In this document: positions 7,775 to 14,324 of the stretch, piece after piece
How the letters are laid out: each line of letters starts with the position of its first letter
How positions within the stretch are numbered: position 1 is the stretch's first letter
Assembly (NCBI GenBank): GCA_004556655.1
Contig: SFGF01000075.1
Coordinates: 1 to 15,040 of the forward strand
Reading direction: 5' to 3'
From: Lachnospiraceae bacterium
GTDB taxonomy: Bacteria > Bacillota > Clostridia > Lachnospirales > Lachnospiraceae
DNA: 15,040 nucleotides
The notes under the pieces: model-generated
Told to the model about the DNA's origin: nothing
Seen by the model: the letters and a program-made list of their open reading frames with translations, nothing else
Databases searched by the model: none
Translations under genes and position numbers: made by a program

Positions 7775-9277
7775 CTAGTCCAACGGCACAATACCCGGAT
7801 CATCACAAAGCAGATCCCGAATCAAATCAGCCATAAACTGCCCCAGCTCTGCAAAGTGATCTGTAATATAGACAACTCCATTGCATACAGTTGCTGTCAG
7901 ATTCATCACAAATCTTGCAAACCATTCAATAGAAACACAAAGTTCACCTTCCCGATATAATGCTTCACAATACATAGCACGCATATCATTATTCAACACA
8001 CAACCGATACTTCCCTCTGCAAATTGTGCTGTTCTTCCATCTTTCATAATCAATGTCACATCACGTCCATTTTCTCTGCTTTCGCATTTCGCTCCAAATG
8101 CCTCTGCAAGGAAAGAAAGCGGAACACATATATATTCACCGCGTACTTTTGTCCCTCCATTCAGTCCATGATATTTTAATTTCTGCCATTTGATGGCTTT
8201 TGCTCTCATCTCTATTTTTTCGTTATTAAGCAATGCCTTTGAACATCCATCCGCAACAGCAATATTAAATGCATCTCCCTTTCTTGGTATACGTGAACCC
8301 ATATCTTCTAATGTTCCATCCGCTTTTCTGCGATATCCTGAGAAAAGATAGTCCCAGACAAGAACAGCCTCATCGAAGGCATTTCCATGATCTCTATTAC
8401 GAATATCCGTATAAACCATGTCTGCTTTCTCTCCTTTGTAGAAAGCCATGTTGTCTTCCCCTATAATGCTGATCTCCGGATCTTTTATACATCCATTCAC
8501 TTTCATCCAATATAAACGACTATACTTATATGTAGTAGCTTCACTGTATTTGCACCATGGCGGAAGTCCATTCAGTTCCGGCTTTGTTTCCCAGACAGGA
8601 AGCGCACCTGCTTTATTGATCACATTCCAGTCCTTATCATAAAACAGTTCCAAATTCACAATCGATCCACCTGCACCGGAACCACTTGCAAGAATATTCC
8701 CAAAGTATTTTTCAAACTGTGTTGTGAACATACTTCCATTTGACATTCCCTGCATAAAAATACGTTCTTCATCAATATTGTATTTTTCTTTCATTTTCCC
8801 AATCAGTGCAAACACAAACGCAATATCGTGATTTTCTTCTTTGGTCGGATTCGCATAATTCATTCGAAGTTCCCTAGGTCCATTAAGATTGGCCTCTATC
8901 TCGGATTCTGTTGCCTCTAAAGTCCACATTCTTTTGCTGTGTGCACTTGGAAAAACAATAATCACATTGTCTCTGTCTGCTATCATTGTCCATGAGGTAT
9001 AAACAGCCTGTCCCCACCCTGTCATCAATCCGCCGTGCATGGACAGAATCATTGGTGTCTTTTTCGACGGATCATAACCTTCGGGGATATATTCATACCA
9101 GATGTCTTCCTCTCCATCTACAAGAACTTCTTTGAATTCTTTTAATCTTTCCGGATATGGCTGTGAATTATTTCCATTCTCATTTACTACAATATCCGAA
9201 CCCTTTATTTTTTCCGGAAGATATTCCCGGTTGTCATCGTCCGGTGTTCCCGGTCTGACTCTCATAATTCTTTCCAT
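7775..9277 (-). CDS. Stalk-domain alpha/beta hydrolase, tandem copy B
   Basis: The second of three tandem paralogues, 500 residues from the chosen start. An in-frame TTG at 9290-9292 could extend it by five residues, but the GGAG overlapping that TTG is a well-spaced ribosome binding site for the ATG at 9275-9277, and this start aligns the N-terminus exactly with copy A (both have PGTPDD at 9-14). Catalytic features are the HGG at 81-83, Ser179 in MQGMSNGS and His297 in NRDHGN. The elbow GMSNGS and the diverged C-terminus (ending IVPLD instead of PDNYE) make this the odd member of the three. The C-terminal stalk-like domain is retained (VPLSFLAEAFGAK, then VSIEWFARF). No signal peptide. Expected to be a cytoplasmic esterase with a substrate differing from the other copies. 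Confidence 0.85.
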   Translation of the reverse strand: MERIMRVRPGTPDDDNREYLPEKIKGSDIVVNENGNNSQPYPERLKEFKEVLVDGEEDIWYEYIPEGYDPSKKTPMILSMHGGLMTGWGQAVYTSWTMIADRDNVIIVFPSAHSKRMWTLEATESEIEANLNGPRELRMNYANPTKEENHDIAFVFALIGKMKEKYNIDEERIFMQGMSNGSMFTTQFEKYFGNILASGSGAGGSIVNLELFYDKDWNVINKAGALPVWETKPELNGLPPWCKYSEATTYKYSRLYWMKVNGCIKDPEISIIGEDNMAFYKGEKADMVYTDIRNRDHGNAFDEAVLVWDYLFSGYRRKADGTLEDMGSRIPRKGDAFNIAVADGCSKALLNNEKIEMRAKAIKWQKLKYHGLNGGTKVRGEYICVPLSFLAEAFGAKCESRENGRDVTLIMKDGRTAQFAEGSIGCVLNNDMRAMYCEALYREGELCVSIEWFARFVMNLTATVCNGVVYITDHFAELGQFMADLIRDLLCDDPGIVPLD

Positions 9278-9286
9278 TCTACTTTT

Positions 9287-9290
9287 CTCC
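9287..9290 (-). promoter_or_regulatory. Ribosome binding site deciding the start of copy B
   Basis: The minus strand reads GGAG nine bases before the ATG at 9275-9277. It overlaps the alternative TTG codon at 9290-9292, which has no comparable site of its own, so the ATG is preferred. Confidence 0.6.
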
Positions 9291-9295
9291 AATCG

Positions 9296-10813
9296 TTACA
9301 TCATTTTTTCATAATTATCCGGTATAGCTGCATCACTTAAAATATCTCTGAGCAAATCTGCCATGTTCACCGACAGCTCACTGAAATGATCCGTAATATA
9401 TATAACATCATCGCAGGATGAAACTTGAAGATTATATACATATTTTGCAAACCACTCCATAGGAATATATAATTCACCTTCCCTGTGAAGTGCCTCACAA
9501 TACATTGCTGTAAGTTCCTGATCTACAATACATCCTATACTTCCCCTTGCAAACTGCATAACACGTCCATCTTTTAACATGAGTACTGCTGTCAGTGTAT
9601 CCTCAGCATATTCACATACTCCGTCAAACACTTTCGCTACAAAAGAAAGTGGTACACAGGTATAAGTTCCTCTTACTTTTTCTCCTCCATCCAGTCCATG
9701 ATACTTTAATTTGTCCCATTTAATTGCCTTACCTTGCATTTTTACAACTTTATTGTTTACCCATGCAAGACTTCTGTCTGCTGCCAATGCAATAGAAAAA
9801 GCATCTCCTTTTCTCTCCTTCACAGAACCAATATTTACAATTGTTCCATCACTTTCTCTTCGCAATCCAGAGAAAAAGTAATCCCAGATTAATGCAGCGT
9901 CATCAAAACTTTGTCCATGATCTCTGTTCTTAATATCAAGATATACAAGATCTGCTTTTTCCCCTTTATAAAAAGCAAGATTATTCTCTCCCTTAATACT
10001 GATCTCCGGAATCGCAGCACATTCATTGATGCGCATCCAATACAGTCTGTTGTACTTATTTACCTTAAGAGCTTCCTCTTTTTCCGGAGGAATATCATTC
10101 AATTCCGGACGTGACTGCCAAATTGCCAGATGTCCCGCTCTGTTTTTAATCTTTTCATTTTCATCAAACAGCAGTGATAAAAACGATGCACAACCTGAAC
10201 CTGCTGCTCCGGCAAGAATATTTCCAAAATTTCTTGCAAACAAAGAAGTCATCATATTTCCCATTGACATTCCCTGCATAAAAATGCGTCCGTCATCAAT
10301 GTTGTATTTTTCTTTCATTCTTTCTATAAGACCAAGTGCCAATTTTATATCATGATTTTCATCCACGTTATCCGGCGATGCTTTGACTCCCTGGGGAGTT
10401 TGTGTATTCGTATCCGGTCCCGGTGCATTTGGATCCGATTCCCATTTTCCCCATTCTACCTGCCATACTCTGTTTTCACTGGCATTGGGAAAAACTACAA
10501 TAAAACCATCCCTATCCGATGCCATAGTCCATGAGGTATATATAGCCTGTCCCCATCCAGTCATCATTCCTCCATGCATGGAAAACACAAGCGGTGTTTT
10601 CTTTAAAGGATCGTAACTTTCCGGAACATATTCATACCATTCATCTTCTATTCCATCTGCAATTACCCCATGATACTCTTTCAGTCTCTCCGGATAAGGC
10701 TGTGAATTGTTTCCATTTTCATTTACCACAACATCGGAACCTTTAATTTTCTCAGGAAGATAATCTCTATTATCATCATCCGGCATCCCCGGTCTCAAAA
10801 ACATTTTTCCCAT
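9296..10813 (-). CDS. Stalk-domain alpha/beta hydrolase, tandem copy C
   Basis: The first transcribed of the three paralogues, 505 residues from the chosen ATG at 10811-10813. An upstream in-frame ATG at 10832-10834 would overlap the preceding gene, but AAGGAG lies six bases before the inner ATG, and this start matches the paralogues. Key residues are the HGG at 80-82 (MHGGMMTGWG), Ser183 in MQGMSMGN and His299 in NRDHGQ. A longer variable insert rich in Pro, Thr and Asn occupies about residues 120-151. The C-terminal stalk-like domain is present (VPLSFVAKVF, then IPMEWFAKY), ending PDNYEKMM like copy A. No signal peptide. Probably a cytoplasmic ester hydrolase; the accessory domain may bind ligand or drive oligomerisation, which is speculation. 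Confidence 0.86.
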   Translation of the reverse strand: MGKMFLRPGMPDDDNRDYLPEKIKGSDVVVNENGNNSQPYPERLKEYHGVIADGIEDEWYEYVPESYDPLKKTPLVFSMHGGMMTGWGQAIYTSWTMASDRDGFIVVFPNASENRVWQVEWGKWESDPNAPGPDTNTQTPQGVKASPDNVDENHDIKLALGLIERMKEKYNIDDGRIFMQGMSMGNMMTSLFARNFGNILAGAAGSGCASFLSLLFDENEKIKNRAGHLAIWQSRPELNDIPPEKEEALKVNKYNRLYWMRINECAAIPEISIKGENNLAFYKGEKADLVYLDIKNRDHGQSFDDAALIWDYFFSGLRRESDGTIVNIGSVKERKGDAFSIALAADRSLAWVNNKVVKMQGKAIKWDKLKYHGLDGGEKVRGTYTCVPLSFVAKVFDGVCEYAEDTLTAVLMLKDGRVMQFARGSIGCIVDQELTAMYCEALHREGELYIPMEWFAKYVYNLQVSSCDDVIYITDHFSELSVNMADLLRDILSDAAIPDNYEKMM

Positions 10814-10819
10814 CTTTTT

Positions 10820-10825
10820 CTCCTT
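10820..10825 (-). promoter_or_regulatory. Ribosome binding site deciding the start of copy C
   Basis: The minus strand reads AAGGAG, overlapping the TAA stop (10824-10826) of the preceding gene and six bases from the ATG at 10811-10813. This supports the inner start and a 10-nt gap between genes rather than an overlap. Confidence 0.7.
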
Positions 10826-11633
10826 ACTCTGCATCTCTCTGGAATGTATCCTTGATATTCAACCAATCCAGGAATTTTTTCACATGGCGGTTACAGTACT
10901 CCCAATTATGAGCACCATGGTCAATTATCCTCTCAAACTCCACACCCAACTTTTCATAAATATCCATGAATTCTACATTATCCTCATAATGTGTATCTTC
11001 CACTCCTGTTGCCATGTAACCTCTTGGAAATTTCTTTCCTGCAGCTTTTTGTTTCTTTATCATATATACAACATCATCTTCCGTATCCTTTACATTCGCT
11101 TTATCCCCAAATGCAGAGGCAAGCATGTAGAAGCTGTCCGTGTTATCTTCTTTCTCCGGAAGAATATCCGGTACATTCTTGATTCCGGAAAACAATCCAA
11201 ATGCTGCAAATTTCTCCGGATCCCGCAGCATCCATTTTAGTGTTCCATAACCTCCCATAGAAAATCCTGCAATATAGTTTTTCTTTGGATCATCTGATAA
11301 AGGGAACAAATGTCTGACAACATTCGGAGTCTCAATTGACAACTGCGTGAAATACTTGAAATCACCATGCTTCGTATCCATGTATCCTGAACAATACGTT
11401 CCACTGCACACTACCGCAATACCAGCTTCGGCCGCATATAATTCCAACGCCGTGTATCTTTGCCAATCCGTATAATCGAACCCACCTCCGGACTGGAGCC
11501 ACAATACCGGATATTTATATCCCTTAGGTCTGTCTGCCAGCGAATGCCCCCACGTATTCTCAGGAATAATCACATTCACTCCCACCTTCATCCGAAGTGC
11601 TTCTGAATAATAATAAAGTCTGAAATTTGCCAT
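10824..11633 (-). CDS. Esterase D-like alpha/beta hydrolase
   Basis: A 269-residue predicted esterase of the esterase D / CE1-like type. The nucleophile elbow GFSMGGYG gives Ser125; Asp213 in GVEDTHYED and His242 in GAHNWEY complete the expected triad. The usual HG oxyanion motif after strand beta-3 is altered: VLWLQSGGGFDYTDW (43-57), with Gln-Ser where Leu/His-type residues are expected. No signal peptide. It starts 13 nt after the stop of the degenerate homologue at 11647-12411, with an AGGAGGAAG ribosome binding site, and its own stop overlaps the ribosome binding site of copy C, so translation along the operon is probably coupled. Substrate likely an acyl or aryl ester; assignment beyond esterase is inference. 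Confidence 0.87.
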   Translation of the reverse strand: MANFRLYYYSEALRMKVGVNVIIPENTWGHSLADRPKGYKYPVLWLQSGGGFDYTDWQRYTALELYAAEAGIAVVCSGTYCSGYMDTKHGDFKYFTQLSIETPNVVRHLFPLSDDPKKNYIAGFSMGGYGTLKWMLRDPEKFAAFGLFSGIKNVPDILPEKEDNTDSFYMLASAFGDKANVKDTEDDVVYMIKKQKAAGKKFPRGYMATGVEDTHYEDNVEFMDIYEKLGVEFERIIDHGAHNWEYCNRHVKKFLDWLNIKDTFQRDAE

Positions 11634-11646
11634 TTTTCTTCCTCCT

Positions 11647-12411
11647 CTATTTTCCGCACAACCAGGCTACCGCATTTTTCATTGTTGACATACATGAAAA
11701 ATCTGCCTCTGTCTCATCCGTCTCTATGTAAACCGCTCTGTCTTTTAACAGATTGGACAGTGCAACTGCTTCATCCCTATATACAGAACCTTTAGCACCA
11801 GTAATGTAGAATTTCCCTCCACTACATTTCTTTGCCAATGAAAAAACATCATTTTCACTTTCTTTTATCTGATCAATATTACCAAAAACCGCTTTCAGTG
11901 ACTCTTCATTATGACAAACCACAGTCTCTCCCGTTTTTGCTCTTTTACAAATTTTATCCATATCATAGATTCCGTCCATAGCAATACATGCAGAAAATAT
12001 TTCAGGATGTTCCAACGCTGCTTTTACTGCTCCATACGCACCTGTCCCGACTCCACCAATCCAATTATCTTCTGACTTATCAGAGATAGGAAGATTATTT
12101 CTGCAAATTCCAGGGAATTCTTTTGCCATAAATTCTTCATATTTTGGTCCATACTTCATGTTGGTACATAAGCAATGCTGTACATCTGCCGCAATCACAA
12201 AAATCCCATTAGAAACAGCACATTTTTCTGCAGGTGTTGTCAGCCAATCCATGGATGTTCCTCCATCACTGTGAAACAGCCACAGTACCGGATATTTTTT
12301 ATTCATCCCTTCCTCATCTAACTGAAGTTTATCCATCTCGGGTAAAAATACTTTCGCACTAAAAGAACCACATAAAATTGTGGATAATGCATTCATCTCA
12401 ATTACTGCCAT
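11647..12411 (-). CDS. Esterase D-like protein lacking the catalytic triad (pseudoenzyme)
   Basis: A 254-residue homologue of the next gene, first in the hydrolase operon, with an intact reading frame and a strong AAGGAGG ribosome binding site. The fold markers align well (YPVLWLFHSDGGTSMDW at 40-56; the helix after the elbow, AYGAVKAALEHPEIFSA). The catalytic residues do not. The elbow reads GGVGTGAYG, so Gly122 replaces the nucleophile serine; the acid region GVED becomes GAKG; and no histidine occurs after His167, so the catalytic His is absent. The frame is uninterrupted, so it is a maintained gene and not a decayed one. It is probably catalytically inactive as an esterase and may act as a regulatory or structural partner, for example binding the intact homologue encoded 13 nt downstream, or as a ligand sensor. 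That role is inferred. Confidence 0.83.
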   Translation of the reverse strand: MAVIEMNALSTILCGSFSAKVFLPEMDKLQLDEEGMNKKYPVLWLFHSDGGTSMDWLTTPAEKCAVSNGIFVIAADVQHCLCTNMKYGPKYEEFMAKEFPGICRNNLPISDKSEDNWIGGVGTGAYGAVKAALEHPEIFSACIAMDGIYDMDKICKRAKTGETVVCHNEESLKAVFGNIDQIKESENDVFSLAKKCSGGKFYITGAKGSVYRDEAVALSNLLKDRAVYIETDETEADFSCMSTMKNAVAWLCGK

Positions 12412-12435
12412 ATATCTTCCTCCTTTTCTTATTTC

Positions 12436-12464
12436 ACTATAACATTTTCGTTTTATTTTGTCAA
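12436..12464 (-). promoter_or_regulatory. Sigma-A promoter of the seven-gene hydrolase operon
   Basis: On the minus strand a perfect -35 TTGACA (plus coordinates 12459-12464), a 17-nt spacer and a -10 TATAGT (12436-12441) precede the first hydrolase gene, whose ATG is at 12409-12411. The expected transcript start near 12429 would give a short leader of about 18 nt containing only the ribosome binding site. This is the best promoter match in the window. Confidence 0.78.
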
Positions 12465-12474
12465 ACGTTTACAT
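12459..12474. promoter_or_regulatory. LacI/CcpA-type operator candidate overlapping the -35 element
   Basis: The plus strand reads TGTCAAACGTTTACA with a perfect AAACGTTT core (12463-12470), the central CG typical of LacI/GalR-family operators and cre sites. The right half, read in reverse, is an ideal TGTAAACG. The left half TGT is displaced by one base, so the outer palindrome is imperfect. It overlaps the -35 hexamer of the hydrolase operon, where binding should repress. The LacI-family protein at 2808-3788 or CcpA are the candidate binders; which one cannot be told from sequence. Confidence 0.55.
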
Positions 12475-12495
12475 TTAGTTTTTTACTTCAAACTA

Positions 12496-12524
12496 TTGAC
12501 TTTTATTGGTATTACCTCTAATAT
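12496..12524 (+). promoter_or_regulatory. Candidate promoter of the histidine kinase/response regulator genes
   Basis: TTGACT (12496-12501), a 17-nt spacer and TAATAT (12519-12524) form a plausible sigma-A promoter; a perfect TATAAT also occurs at 12522-12527, but with a 20-nt spacing, and another at 12531-12536. The leader to the ATG at 12606 would be about 70 nt of AT-rich sequence, with no clear riboswitch or terminator. Confidence 0.5.
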
Positions 12525-12605
12525 AATCCATATAATTTGTTGTTATATGACATTTATAGTCAATTATATACTTGTAAAATATTAATCGTTTATCAAGGAG
12601 TTTTT

Positions 12606-14324
12606 ATGAAAAATAAAGGTAAAAGCTATTCCATGCAGGCTGTCTTAACCCGGAATTTGTCAATTCTCATTATCACGGCTCTTATCAGTTTGCTGATCTT
12701 CGGTATTTTTTCTTACCAGACCGGATTGCAGCAGATAAAAGCAAGCAACGCTGCTTCATTAAACGTTTATGCCACAACACTTCAAACGGAAATGTCAAAA
12801 CTGGAAGACTTCACCAGGAAAATGTGCTATAATGACACTGCTTATCAGCTTCTCAGCACAAATCATTACACGGATTCAGAAAAAATCGTATACGAAAATA
12901 ATCTGAGAAAAATGTTACAAAGTGAAGTATCTCCTTACAGCGGACTTCTTGTTTTCAGTGATACCGCTGCTACTTCTATGTATGAGTACGGTTCTTTCTT
13001 TCCGGCCAAATATGCCAAACACTGCTATGAGCTGAAGGAAGAACTGAAAAAATACTATACTGGATCTTCTCCTTCTCTTCTTGAAAACTGGCAGACTTAT
13101 TCAAATGAATATTTTTCTGTTATTATGTATACCTGTCAGTATAATGGACTTTATCTGTGCTCGCTCATTGATATGAATTTTTTTGCATTGGAAGAATATG
13201 CATCCATTGATAGTGCACTTCATATTTGTTTTTTTAACGATGAGCAGATTCTGTCCAACCAGTCCGAAATGGATCAACTTCATGTTACACATGAGGATCT
13301 GGTGGAAAATAAAAACGATTCTGTCTTTAATTTCAAAGCTATTAACAGTCTGCTTCTGGACAATACATCCGTATCCATAGCATGTTGTATGTCTGTTAAT
13401 TATTTTAATTCTTATTTTAGAATTGCCTTGCTGTGTATTTTATTTATGCTGATCATATTTATCATTCTATCCGTTATCATGTTTCTGTCTTTCCGGGATA
13501 CTCTTTCCTATCCCGTTACTCAAATTATTTCTGCTACAGAATCCATCGGACAAAATGATATTTCTGCATTTGTGCAAAGCAACCACAGTAATATAATAGA
13601 ATTCCAAAAGATTAACAAAGCACTGTCGCATTTGATTGAACAGAAAGTGGAACTGGAGAAGCAAAATCAACTGGAGAAATTTGAAAAAAATCATGCCATG
13701 CTGCAGTATTTTCAACTCCAGACGCGCTCGCATTTTTTTATTAACTGTTTAAAAAGCCTTTATAATATGCTGCAGCTTCAGGAATACGAAAAGATGCAGC
13801 GTATGATTTTAGCCTTTTCCAACCATCTTCGCTATATCTTTCATGATAATTTGAAAGTTGTACCGTTAAAATACGAATTAGACGAAGTAAATGATTACTA
13901 CAATATTATCCTTTTAGATCGCTCCAAACCTATTTTGCTTCTGCAGAAAGTAGATGACACCCTCTCGGATTTTCCGGTTCCGCCTTTATTAATTCAGACA
14001 TTTTTGGAAAATTCAATTAAATATAATACACAATCCAGCAAACTTCTTTGCTTTTCTATACAGATTAAAAAAATACAACTGGATAATGGTCCGTTTGTTC
14101 TTTTTAAATTAACAGACAACGGTATTGGATATGATGAGAGTATGCTGGAAAAACTGAACTGTGAGGAAAGTGATTTATACGAGAATTATCATGTTGGAAT
14201 TACAAACCTTAAAAAAAGAATTCAACTTATTTATAAATCTGATTTTCAGCTCACATTTTATAATGAACCGACAGGAGGGGCTTGTACTTTAATATACCTG
14301 CCATTATTAGAGGAGGAAGTATGA
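12606..14324 (+). CDS. YesM-type sensor histidine kinase
   Basis: A 572-residue membrane sensor kinase of the LytS/YesM family, partner of the response regulator that follows. One transmembrane helix is at about 18-37 and a second at about 272-296, enclosing an extracellular sensor domain of some 230 residues. A HAMP-like segment and coiled coil follow (to about 365). The His_kinase box has the phospho-acceptor His376 in RSHFFINCLKSLYN, and the ATPase domain shows an N box with Asn469 (FLENSIKYN), DNGIG at 504-508 and HVGITNL at 529-535. The start ATG at 12606 has an AAGGAG site; an earlier in-frame ATG at 12537 lacks one and would add a non-membrane extension. Such kinases commonly sense sugars and control nearby ABC transporters. 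Here it diverges from the hydrolase operon, suggesting it senses the same nutrient; this is inference. Confidence 0.92.
   Translation: MKNKGKSYSMQAVLTRNLSILIITALISLLIFGIFSYQTGLQQIKASNAASLNVYATTLQTEMSKLEDFTRKMCYNDTAYQLLSTNHYTDSEKIVYENNLRKMLQSEVSPYSGLLVFSDTAATSMYEYGSFFPAKYAKHCYELKEELKKYYTGSSPSLLENWQTYSNEYFSVIMYTCQYNGLYLCSLIDMNFFALEEYASIDSALHICFFNDEQILSNQSEMDQLHVTHEDLVENKNDSVFNFKAINSLLLDNTSVSIACCMSVNYFNSYFRIALLCILFMLIIFIILSVIMFLSFRDTLSYPVTQIISATESIGQNDISAFVQSNHSNIIEFQKINKALSHLIEQKVELEKQNQLEKFEKNHAMLQYFQLQTRSHFFINCLKSLYNMLQLQEYEKMQRMILAFSNHLRYIFHDNLKVVPLKYELDEVNDYYNIILLDRSKPILLLQKVDDTLSDFPVPPLLIQTFLENSIKYNTQSSKLLCFSIQIKKIQLDNGPFVLFKLTDNGIGYDESMLEKLNCEESDLYENYHVGITNLKKRIQLIYKSDFQLTFYNEPTGGACTLIYLPLLEEEV

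Noticed and set aside
9278..9292. TTG start extending tandem copy B by five residues
   Set aside because: The GGAG overlapping the TTG is the ribosome binding site for the ATG at 9277, and paralogue alignment supports that ATG.
9911..10616. Plus-strand open frames opposite the tandem hydrolases
   Set aside because: They are antisense shadows of conserved coding sequence; similar shadows recur opposite each paralogue because the coding sequence repeats.
10814..10834. Upstream ATG of tandem copy C creating an overlap with the preceding gene
   Set aside because: The ATG at 10811-10813 has an AAGGAG site with proper spacing and aligns with the paralogues; the upstream ATG has no such site.
11647..12411. 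Calling the degenerate esterase a pseudogene
   Set aside because: The frame is intact, has a strong ribosome binding site and promoter, and keeps scaffold residues, so a maintained non-catalytic protein fits better.
12545..12565. Small inverted repeat TGAC-N7-GTCA in the kinase leader as a regulator site
   Set aside because: The arms are only 4 bp in very AT-rich sequence and do not extend, so it is not distinguishable from chance.
12537..12605. N-terminal extension of the histidine kinase from an upstream ATG
   Set aside because: No ribosome binding site precedes 12537, the region overlaps the likely -10 and leader, and the ATG at 12606 has a good AAGGAG site directly before a typical short N-terminus and membrane helix.
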